Origin: Diprion similis
Lineage: Eukaryota > Arthropoda > Insecta > Hymenoptera > Diprionidae
Direction of reading: 5' to 3'
Assembly (NCBI RefSeq): GCF_021155765.1
Contig: NC_060110.1
Coordinates: 12,523,501 to 12,587,500, forward strand
Length of the DNA: 64,000 nucleotides
Positions 40,601 through 52,600 of the stretch are shown here, one piece after another. Every line of letters starts with the position of its first letter. Position 1 is the stretch's first letter. A model generated the notes under the pieces. That model did not search any database. It was not told the origin of the DNA and saw nothing but the letters and a program-made list of their open reading frames with translations. A program made the position numbers and the translations under genes.

Positions 40601-43600
40601 CAGAAGCTATCCGCTCGAAAATCCGGCGGAGCCGCTGCAGTTATTCGTCGATTTTTGACAGCGCAATATTTCGCTTTATTTATACCGTGTGGGTACGTAT
40701 GGGTTGTTGTTCGTAACGCCTCCTGCAACACGCCCGGGATTCTAATATAACCTCGCAGGCGGAATTGCGATGGTATCTGGAAAGCAAAGAGATCTCTTAT
40801 TTTAGCACTTCCATTTAGAAACCCAACCCGACCCGGCTGACCAGGCGGCTGTTCTAACCAGAGGTTGCAACTTCCTCGGTTGTGATAAAGAGGAATTTAA
40901 CGAGGGGTTGCCGTATGGCTAAACTACGTTTATACAGTTACTTCCCAGAGGGCGGCAGATGGGTCTACGCCCCCGCCTTCGCCTTCGCTTTCGCCTTCGC
41001 CTTCGCCGTCGCCTCACCTTCGCCCTTCGCCGCTCGGGTTATTAGCGCCGGGGGCACGTCGCCAGGAAGGTGTTTAATAGCTCTCCAAGAGTGCAATCAC
41101 GTACCGCGAATAGTATATTTTACATACATTTGCATCGAATTACCACAAATCGGCGACGGGGCCCGCAGCTTGTTTGAGCAGCGTTGTAATTTGTTTGTGT
41201 GGGTGTGTGTGTGTGTGTGTGGCATTGGGGTGGGTGATAAGGGTGTGTGTGTTTCGGTGGACGCTGCAGGACCAACCTGTTCCAATCCCTTTTCGACCCC
41301 CTGCCGTACTTGGCACACCTGCCACCCCTGTTTACACACTCGTACAGCAAGCTCCAGTGTGAGCCTGCAGCTACAAGCGACGATGTTGAATGCATTCTTC
41401 GAATTCAGTCTAATTTGTTCAGAAATCAGATCTTCTCGATCTAATTTAATGGCTCGAATACATTTGCGCTTTTTCGATTTGAAATTAATATTCTGTGTTC
41501 ATGTTAATGCCTTTAACAGATTTTCGAAAATTCAAAATTCTTAAGAATCGGTACATTATTATACAGGTATATAGTAGTTGCAAAATATTTTTTCGCAACG
41601 AAAAGAGAGAAAAATTACAACGAAATGATATAACAAAGAACTACCTGGCATCCAATTTTGGATTCTACTATCCACGATGTTCGTAAAAATTTATAAATTA
41701 TTACAATTCTCTCTAACAGCAGGTGCATTATTCGTTTCGCACGTGCACGTGTAAGTGTACTATAATTATAAACCAACAGTCTACACTCAGAGCAAAGATG
41801 AGAAAAGACATGTTTTCGTTTCGTTCGGAAAAAAAATACTGTTCAATCCAACAAAATAATCAGAACAGTGATTTGGGTTCTCGAATGAAATTAACAATAA
41901 ATTTGGCAAACTCAAAAATTTCTTTCCCCCGTGTACATATGCTCCGCACCCTTATTTTGCTCCTGGTCTCCCACCACCTCCATCACATCTCACCAATCGA
42001 CCGTGTTGATGCGGTTGTACGGGTCAGAGAGAACGTTCGCGATCCGAGATGCAAAAAATAGGGAGATATACGTAAATGAACCGAGCCTAATGGGACCCGG
42101 GGGTTGTAACGGCGTATTCGATCGGTATGCAAATGCGTGCTGGGAAGAATACGTTAAAAATCGTGATCGTTTTGAGAAAAGAAAAGCCCTCTTTTTCCGT
42201 GCTGTACTTTCTCACTATCCTACTGAAAATGTTCACGTGTTGAATCATGAAATGTTACGAATGAATTATTCAGCGTGTAAATTATTACCTAATTTGTCTA
42301 GTAAATTCAATCAAATATATGAAAAATCACCTAATAAATTACGAAAGTACGAATCATTAGATACACTATATCAAAAATCGTATAGTCAACACTTCATGAG
42401 TTTTTATCTAATCTTGTAATTTGTTATGTAATTTTTTTATATATTTTATCGAATTCACCGGACGAATCATGTAATGAATTATGCATTGAATTCATTCGAT
42501 CATAAAATTTTGTGATTCACACTTTCTTGTTCTCTAATGAAATACCGAGGCTGCAAGACAGATGGATTGGAGTGGTTTCTGAATTGACGTTATTAGACGA
42601 AGACTTCTTTCTAGTTTTTCAAATCGGCGTTGGTCCGAATTTGCGATATTACACTAGAGCATAGAATAGCTGGAAATTGTATCAATTTGAAGCAATAACC
42701 GAAGTGAGAGCCTGAAACAACTTCAACGATTGTTTCGGATACTCTGTATGAGTATAGCGTACATTCAATATCACCCCTTCTTACATAAAAGAAAAAAAAA
42801 TTACGCTTTGGATGAACCGCCAATTCGAACCACAATAATTTCCGTTTTAAAAATCTATTGAGTAAAACGTGTATACTGAGTTATCGCACGAGTGGATGGA
42901 AGATGAATTAAAAAAATGTTAGAGTGTTTGAAAATCAGGCCCAACTAAAATCTGTGATTTCTTTGCATCGTATATTACACGTAAATAATGTTAGTGATCT
43001 AGATTATAATGTTAAATAACCTGAATATATTTATTTAGCTTTATAAACCTAAATAGTTCCAACCTATAAAAAAAGCGAAGATAATTGTATTGATTCCGAA
43101 CGTCTTGAATGACAATTCGATTGCAAATCCGAAAGCTACAGTAATTCTTCCCACTCTGTTGCCTTTCACATGTTACGTGTTGACAGTTAAGCACACATCA
43201 CGTGTCCAAAATAAAGCACGACGGCTGTCCCTCGAAGAGCCCATTTGAGATATCAGAGAAAATATGAGTGCTCTTCGGAACTGATACTTTATTCAAGAAC
43301 TGATTCAAATTTCACAGCAAGGGATTCCTACCGAGTACAGCGACGATAATCATACATGCATTTTTAAATATACTTCACTTAATCCTTGTTCTTCATCCTG
43401 TCGACGCAGAGGATATTTTTCGTGAGTATGTATAAAAAACGAGGCGTCACTCCCAGCCTTTTTCACCTTCACTGCAGGGTGCTCGTATCTCACTATCTTC
43501 CCTGGTAGTCACAGTGAGTTTTTAAGCCCACGGTTTATTTCTTGACATTTGCTCGCGAATTCATGTGTAGCTTCGGAGCCACTTATTGTTAGTACTGTTA

Positions 43601-46600
43601 CAGCTCTGGACCTTTTCACACGTAGTATCCTCGTATTTTAGTAATATGCTCTCATACCCACCTCGCCAACGTGTTATAATATTTATTATTGATAATTATT
43701 GTCCTCGACCTCAATTTTTCATGCCTCTAAGGCACCGTGTCAATTAATCATTTACGGTTTATTGTCTAACTATTACACCTATAAAGTATGACGAAGCTTG
43801 AGCTGAATTGGTGGCGTAAAATCGCACAGGCGATCAGACAAGTCTGACTTTGAATACTTTCAAGTATCCAGAGAATTCAAATAATGCTAATTGCTAAGGG
43901 GTCGATTTCGACGTTGACGTATGCATCTCCAAACATCGATGCCCCCGTATCTCAAACGTTAAAAAGAGCTCGACAGCCGCATTCTATACACACTTCTAAA
44001 CAAAAACATTCCAACACATTTTCGTTTGACGCAGAAGTACCTAAAGAAATGGCATGAATTTTTCCATTCCATTAAGTACTTCTGCATCAAATAAAAATGT
44101 GTTGGAATGATTTTTCTCAGAATTGTGTATAGAATGGGTCTGTTGAGCCCTCATTCCCATTTGCGAGACGTGGACTTCGATATTTGGATGTGTACAGGTA
44201 CGTCAGCGTCGAAATCGACTATGGCACCCCCTCAAGTCTTGGCGTACCTTTTGATTCTAGTACTCACCGACGACATCCAGGAAGCCCGTGTTGCTGGACA
44301 TCGGGTCGGTGTTGACCTGGCACATGTACCAACCACGGTCCGTTTCTCGCGTGTCACGTATGTGCAGGGACCACGTGCGATGCCCGCTATGCGTCACTGC
44401 GATCCGGTGATTCTTTGTGATCACGTGACTGGCTATCGTTAGAATGGTCTGCGTGTCGACTCGGAGCCACGCCACCTAAAACCATCGCGCAGATTTTATT
44501 CGACTCAATCTCTTTGTGCAACCGCCGTATAATTGCATGAACAGGAAATGCAGCCACCTTGTTGATTAACTGCTACAGGCATCTTAGTCTAATCAATCCA
44601 AGGTGCCTGGAGGGTTTGCATATAGCAAATGGCTCTGCTGTCGCACTGAATGGAAAAATTAATAAATAAATGAGGAATTAGAATTCTTTGTGCCAGGTTG
44701 CTTCTCCGGTCTGAAATTCAGGCTAATTATCGGAGCATGACGCCGCGGGCTTGTTTCCCGGATGTTACGTTCATCACTTCCCCTGAAACTTGGCTCAGGC
44801 GTTATTGGCGTCGTCTTCGACTGAAGTCTTTCCGTTTTTCTTGTCTTTAATTTACAAGGAAATAAAAGCTCGAGAAGCTTCTTCTGCTCTGAGTCTAAGA
44901 CGTAGTATAACGATTTCAGTGCATTGGTTGGCAAGAATTAAAATGCTGATGAAATTCATTGTACAGATAATAATCATTTTGCATCAACTCTCCGAAGAGG
45001 TCGAATAAATGCCTGGAAACAGAACTCGCAATTCAAATTCTAGGAAGCCGATGAGTGTAGCTTAAATTCAAGTACAGATCTTCTACCCTTCTACCCTACT
45101 TAAAGCTGGAACAATTCACCGTATACTTATAAAATATCCCATACTGAGCATCCGGCATGTATTAAACAATGATCACAAGACTCTCGGGTTTAAAATCCTG
45201 CCGAGTGTGGCAGCCCTGATTTGCTTAAAGCTAAAATTCCGTTAGCGTGACTTTTGACTCTTTCTGTTTCGTCCCCATGGACAAAGATGAAAGGTCTGTT
45301 CACTTGGGGCCCGTCGAAGCGATGCACAACGGTATAAAAAACTCTCGACCCTCCAACCGTATTACCGATTGAAAATACGCAAGTAAGCCACGACGACGAA
45401 CCAAAGTCTCGAGGGCGAAACACCTTACGTATCTACACTTACTTAGAAGAAGAATCGAATCCGCTCGCGAAGCTCACGTCGTGACCAAGCGGCGTTTTCA
45501 CACGGGATCAGCTCGGCTCGGAAAACGTTTTCCTAACCGACGAAGGTCCCGAAACGTCGGGATATCTTCCGACGGTAGGGACTGCATAAAACCTCGGTTT
45601 TCATATCGCATCCGATCTTTCGGGACAGCTGGTCAACCCCGAGAGCTGTAGAAAGGGCTTGCAAAGGATCAAGTGACAGTTATCTTTCACCACGATATCG
45701 GACCGTCGCGTCAGGACGTTTTGTTCCGGGATACTTTATGCCCGGGTCGAGCTCCCCATCTCTTGCCCGTCAAAAGTTCGGCAAAACTTTGCGCATAAAT
45801 TCAAGCACGGCAGTGCTTCGCACGATAGCTTTTCAAGCATGCTGAATGAAAATCTGAATTCAATCATGTCAATTGTTTACTAGTAAATATAAATATGTAC
45901 GTCTGGAAGAAATTCTCTAGATGAATTCGTTGAATGAAGATGAAGAACACCGGTTCTTTAGGGTACAATCAATGGCCAATGATCAATGAAATGATTACAC
46001 CTATTCAGATCCAAAAGTCACTCGAATGGTTAAACAACCTTATAGTCATCGTATAGTATAAAGACTAGCTATAGTATATATAGTACTTGTGAATGGATGA
46101 ATTGATTTAAGCTCGAGTTTGATCTCTCCACTTGAGATTATCTCAAGATATATTCGATCTCTGTTGGAAATAGAATCGCTATCTTCATCTGCATTTTCCC
46201 AAAGTTTGAACTAACTAGTTCTCGAGAGATCAAGTCAGTCCTGTAATTATGTCAGTTGCCTGCGTTACCAGCGCCAGCCAAGCGTTAGGTATGAGTCGGA
46301 AATCGATAAAGATTAGCATGCAGGAGGTATGCGGGTCTTCGATATAGATACCGTCAAACCAGAAGCACGTCAGCAGTCTTGGTTATAACCGTAGTTCGAT
46401 ACGGGTGAAAAATTGGAATACCGGAGCAATAGCAATTAGCGAGAAACAGATATATATAGGCGAGGGAGTAAATTGAGCGGAAAAAACCCCGACCTACTAA
46501 CACCGCTGTGCATTTTATGCTCAAAGAGCATTTTCGAAAACCTGAGGTGAGCGGTGTTTTTTGTGTAATGAGTCTGAGGTAGAGTTTAAGAAACGAGGGC

Positions 46601-49600
46601 CTTAATTGTGTGCGAAAGAAGAGGGGTGTCAGCGTAACAAGGCGCTCGCCGTCCGGGATCCATGAAGTGGGAGATGGCGCCTCTTTGTGGCACACTCAAT
46701 TGCGCGCGAGTAATTATTCAGTCCGTGGCAAACTTGCCCTAAACGAACCCAACGCAACGCAACCTGACCTACCTTGGCTTAGCCTGTATTTTTCAATGTG
46801 TACATATTGCGAATCTCTCCGCGGTGTTCTATGGGGCGTAGAAATGAAGTTGCCTCATTATTCGAGTGCACCTCGTGGAATTATGCCCTGTTTTCTTCCA
46901 GCCACTGACTTTCCAAGACTTTAGAATTACACCCCGGCACGAGGTTCCCTTGACACCGTGTGTGAAAGAACAACATTTTGCGGTGCTGCGATGTGTCTGC
47001 CCGTCGTCAATAAACCAGCAAACTGGGATGCAGCACGAGGCGTGGAGCATTAATTAATAACAGATTACATTGGCGAGACCGGCGAATGTCCGATGTTATT
47101 TTTATTTCACCCTGGAAAAGTTTCAGATTGGCTGCGTCTTCCAAAAAGGTTCGTTGAATTTACGCGGGGTCGGTTTATTCTCGTTAGCCCAAATGGAAGC
47201 TGGGAAATGCCTTGGAATTAGGTGCTATCAAGGCTTTGCGCGACGGATGCAAACTTTCGCAATGGAAATTATAACGTCACCCATTCTCTCGTCTGATTGC
47301 TCGTCCAATTTCTTAATTCAATTCTGTCACGCGATAAGAGTACCTCGTGACGTAGAACTGATGTACCATTCGATTAACCAAGTTCAAGTACTACAGTCGT
47401 TACGATTCGGAAGAAAATCACAGGGCAATTCGTTTATAATTCAAATCTGTCCACCCCACGCGTATTAGGCTAATCAGGTGCCGGGATTATATAAATGCAG
47501 TGTTAAAGAGAGACGCAAAGTCGCTTTCATCTTTGGTAAAAGGAAATATTGTCAAAAACCATCGTTTCGAAGCTTTCACGGCGTTGCAAATAAGGTTACT
47601 AACGTTTATCATTTGAAATTTAGATCGGCAGTTCAGTATTTTTACCCCTTTTTCTGCGACATTGAATATTCCCTTTACCCTCGAATTTTCACCCTTCTTG
47701 TATTCAATTTCTTTAAAATATTTGCAATGTAAACAATTGCGAATTAAAAGACGAGGGTCGAGATTACGGCGGAGTTCCGCCAATAATTACGAGAGAAAAG
47801 GATGTATTCCAAGAGAAGGATGGAGAGAGAGAGAGAGAGAGAGAAAGAGCAATTATTAAAATCGAGTAGACGCCAAATCCGGTAAATTGATTAGCACAAC
47901 TTTGAGGAAGCGAACAAATTGGTAAGGTAAATTTCGTTAAAAATGGCCGCTCAGCCGAGGCTCCGCTTCCTCCTTCCCTTTTCTCTCGCTCCCCCATCCT
48001 TTCGCTGTCAGCCGTTTCGTCCGAGTTAAAATCCATGATTCGCGTCAAAACGGGAGTTGAAGAAAATAGAGGAAAGAGAATATGGAAAGGGAGTATAAGT
48101 GAGAAGCAAGAAGCGAGACTGACAGAAAAAAAAGAGATAGACATCGAGAGGGGGGAGAAGGAGAGAGAGAGACAGAGAAGGAAAGCGTGACGTTTGCGGC
48201 GTACAAGAGCGACAGCGTTGACGTTCGACTCGATTCAATCAACGCGGCATATTGTCGACGTCTCGACGGAGACGTCAAGCGTCGACGGATATTCGTGAGC
48301 TTGAAATATGAAAAATGATGGGCCAACGGGAAGGATGCCAGGAAGCGCGAGCTGGTTGGCAGAGTGTATATCCATCCCCAGTCTCCGCGGAGCGTGTCTT
48401 CTCTCATACTCGGGACGGCAGGAACTCGGCTCAGATTCTCATCTTCATCCGCAGTGTGCAAATACCCACTGCGTGTCTTATTCCGGGCTTCATATTTCAT
48501 CCATCAGTCTTACCTCGACGGTCAAGCGGGAAGATTAATCCGACTCTCTGATTCGCGGGTACTTGCCTCCTGGCGACGATTCTCAAACCCTAATCCCCCA
48601 GTCAGTCAGCTAGTCGCGGTTATAGTCAGCTGATCTTTTCAGCTCCCTCTTATATACACCGGTAAGAATTGATGGAGTGTCGGGATTTGCAAAGAGCCGA
48701 GTAGGAAGCGAGTGTCATATGTTGAACCAATGTTGATTATGAGCTTTCAAGTGATACTACAAGCATATACAAGTTCTTCTTTCCCTCTCTCTCTCTCTGC
48801 GTTGACCATTTTTCCAGAAGAACTGCTGGAAATATGAGCTGCAACTGGGAAATACCGCGTTCAGGATGCCTGTCACCTGCCTGTCGACACTCTTTACCGA
48901 GCCTTGATTTCACTGCTTCTGTTCTCACGCACTGAACTCCAAATCCCGCCGCCGCAGGCGTCAAATGAACGATGATGAAACTTCCTAAATAATCTTTTTT
49001 TCCCTCGTTGTCACTTTTATGACCTACAGCGACAAGCCTTAGCCGGGGAACTTCTGTTTGTGGCTTCAGATGTAGGTATGTATCAAGATACAAATGAAAT
49101 CTTCCTGTCTTCGAAAAATTTAGGTGATACTTATATTATAGCGCTAAATATATATGTTTACTTGTGACGTACTGATAACACCTTTCTCAGGAAAACTCGA
49201 GATTTCAAAGTCAAATAAAATCTTGTAGGACGAAAGACATCACGATTTGATTCGCCCAAAGTTAGGGAAACAAAAAATTGAGAAGGAATCAAAATTTGTT
49301 AAGATACAAACGCACGAGAGGATGTGCCACGTACAATTCGATGATTAAGGACCCTCGGATGAGTCAACGTCGTCGAGAATTTCTGCAGTGACATTTCACG
49401 GCTCCTTGCCATTTCGTATCAAATGTCACTGTAGTGACATAAGTGAAAAGTGATGCTTACGAAAATGTCGCGTGTCTTATTACCCATCTTCGTTCCCTCC
49501 GTGCGTTACACTTGGGTTGTCAGTCTTACGGTGCTGTCACGTGTAACGACTGACAATCATGACAGTAAGAAGAATACAGAAACGCGAATCGCAATAGCAA

Positions 49601-52600
49601 TTCGCGAATGATTGATTTTTTGTTTCCTGTTTTATTTTTGTTCAATCCACAGCCTGTGTTGAAACATTTCCGTAGCGTCGCCATCATCAATACTTGTCGC
49701 TTAACCGATGTTTTGGGCCTTTAGTATGATTACCTGTGAACGTTGATGTGAATCCCCATCAAAGTCCAGCGAAGCTGTTCGTTTCTATCGAGGCAATTTA
49801 ACGCGTGTGACACACACCAGCGACGCTTGACAGCAATTTCATCGAGCAAAACTGAAATATTATACCGAGGCAACACAACCTTTGTGACGTTATGTATAAC
49901 GGTTTTGATGGCTTAAGTGAGAAATGATTGGTCTGAACGTTCGTTGTCGCATGCGGTCGGGATTTTTATTTCTGACTCAAAATGTAACTCGAGCTTGACG
50001 ATTTTTCATAATTAATTAAATGATTCTAAAATCGCTGACAGGCTTGACCGATGATATCCTTTGTGTGCTTAGTTAAATTATGCTGCTCAATACCGTAGAG
50101 CGGTTTTTTTGTTTAAAGCACGTGGAAGTGGTGCTCGGATTAGACTTATCTTCTTTACATCGTTCTGGGTGAACGTACTTCAAGAGTTTGAGGTTCAAAA
50201 ATACAAATAAAGCGGCTCAGCTCAACTCTGGTGGGTCGTTGAGCTTCTCAAAGCTCTGATCCGATTCCAAACGATGAAGAAACTTGTTTCGTGGGAGCCC
50301 GAAGAAACTGCTTTACCATCAACGGTCTCAGAGGTTGTATGCTCGCAAAAATGTACATCTAAGCTTTTATTTACAATAATTGAAGCACCAATGCTGGTAA
50401 AACAATTGACGAAGAGCTGAGCGGATAATCCTACCATTAAACATTGCCATTCAAAATCAAATATGATTCTTAGATCACTTTGCACTCAACGATTATACGT
50501 GAAGTTAACAAAGGTAGAGTCGGCAGATTCGATTCGAGGGAGGAAACGCCACGCCGATCGGATTTGGGAGTTTGATACTTTGAGCGAAGTTTCAAGTGAT
50601 CGCGCATCCCGAATTATTTGAATAGAGCGATTGACTAGACGGTCTAATTCAGTCTACAGTTGACTTCATTCAGCCATTAGAATAGCTCGGTAAACGTGGA
50701 ACAAAAGTTTCTATAACTAGCTGCATTGATCAGCGTGCATGGGGTCGAATATCCCGCGAACTTTAACCCTCCACAACTGCACTAAAATTCCTGCATAGCC
50801 CTGGCGTATATACATTATACATATATCGGTAGTTGCATGGCTAAGGTTTGAGTGCACTGAGTGAGCAGTACGATAAACGTGGCATAAAGAAATGTCCCGC
50901 TTTCAGTAAAGAGGGCCAAGATTTATTCACCGTGATAACTAGCCAGCGGTACACTAGCTCCACTCAGAGAAGATAGGAACCTTCGGCCAAACGGGGTTTG
51001 AGGTTAGGGTTGTAACTCTGTATCGCCCCACGTCAACCCCTGAGGATAATCGGCTTCAATTGCAGACGAGTTCGTAGGCAATGGGTGGCAGTCAGCGGCA
51101 CGATGCGATGCGATCGTCTGGCTGGAATCGCTGGGTCACCGGATACCGGTTTGGGTTATTGGACCCATCGATACGGCGGAAATACCTTCAGGAGTCGAGA
51201 TCCGACCAAAGTGGTCCACGTGATCTTGGCCTAGCGAGTCCAGCTGACCGTCAGGCGATCCACCCTCGCCGGTCATTTTTGCCCTTCCACCTTCCACCTT
51301 CCACCTTCCACCTTCCATCTTCCATCTTCCACCTTCCACTTTCCTGTTACACCCGGAGTTCGAGGTTCAAACGTAGCCCGGAGCGGCAGACCACCATTTC
51401 TTATCCCGTTTCTCTTACCCTCATTTCCCAACAATTCTCGCCCCATCAATCTTTCATTTCTCACCCTCCCATGCAAGCTCCTTCCTTCCTTCTCCGTTCC
51501 GTCCGCCCTCCCGCAACACTTCGTTTTCCCACCTTGTGCCAGTGCTCGTTTCGCGTGAGCAGAGGAAAAATTGCATTTGCTTTGCGCTCCTTCAACTAAA
51601 TATCGCGCTATCAATATCAACCAGCGTCTATTCGAGACCAGCGAAACATCGTGAAAAATCTCGTCATCGCGGCCGGGCGTGAGTGTGTCTTTTTATATAC
51701 TATACCTATCACCCACCCGGGTCCCCAGTATTCACGCGATTATATACGAAATGAAACTTCTACGAATAGTTTTCCACCAGCGGCGAAAGCGCTGACGTGA
51801 GAACATCCCATTTAGCTAAACAGTGCTAAGGCGCGGATATCACGGGTTAAATAAAGCCTAAGGGTTGAGACTAATCTACGCCTGGGTGATTATACGGATC
51901 GAATTATTTAGTGAAGTTTAAAGCCTCCCTCACTCTTCACCGCCTCACGAGTCATTAAGATTAATCGAAAAAATTTCTCATACCACCGCACAGATTGATA
52001 GGAAAATTTGAGGTCAAAGTGTGACGCCATAAAACCGAAAAGATTATACCGTTTCTTTTATTGAAATACAAAACTGAAAAATGAGAAAGACATTACTGTC
52101 AAATTACGTCAACTTTCGAGTATCTTTCTCTTACAACTGATTAAAATCATATTGGGTACAGAATTCATTTTCCAACAATATCATTCTCACTCCGTATAGC
52201 TTTTGTTACCCACCCCATACACCGTCCTTGGTCACTCAACTGCAGTTATTGATCAATGCCATTAGCCACACTTGAGTTCTTTCGTCACATCGATTACCGA
52301 ACCTTCTTTTCTTGTCTGTATAAAGTCTAATACTTACTATATTTGATCACTCAGAAAAGTCTTTCATCGACTAAAGTGCGATTCTTTCCACTTAATAATA
52401 CAAAGGTTTTATTCTAATGGCACCTGCAGGCCTGAAATAAGACAAGTTCAAAGTGAAAAAATGGCATAAATAGGAAAAAGTGCAAAGTGTCAACTCGAAT
52501 TTCATACACTTGATAGCGTATTCTATTGGTTTACAACACCAAGGCACAAATTTTCGTAATTTCAATTGATGACGGATTACATGACGTGTGAGCATCCGTT

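Larger units (their letters stand above)
38326..44267 (-). other. DIP intron between Ig1 and Ig2
   Basis: 5.94 kb with GTGAGTAC donor and TTGCAG acceptor. It contains poly(T) and poly(A) runs, a GCCTTC hexamer repeat, a GT repeat, an orphan reading frame (42009..42419), and a long foldback (43901..44219) close to the donor. These are listed separately. Confidence 0.65.

Noticed and set aside
40882..41544. 220-codon open frame on +
   Set aside because: It depends on the GCCTTC repeat (Ala-Phe runs) and the GT repeat (Cys-Val runs). Frames on the opposite strand are equally open. It is a microsatellite artefact.
34165..42580. Similar 36-nt words at 34171..34206 and 42538..42574 (TACCG.AGCTGCA..AGATGGATTGGA)
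   Set aside because: The match is short and imperfect and does not extend on either side. It may be a relic repeat but is too weak to call from two copies.
48045..48500. 151-codon open frame on - rich in Ser and Leu
   Set aside because: Its second half is a direct translation of the polypyrimidine tract, so the frame is compositional.
51081..51599. 172-codon open frame on + (and 115 codons on -)
   Set aside because: Both run through the CTTCCAC 7-mer minisatellite and flanking CT-rich sequence, which stays open in several frames. The translation is Pro/Ser/His low complexity without a family match.
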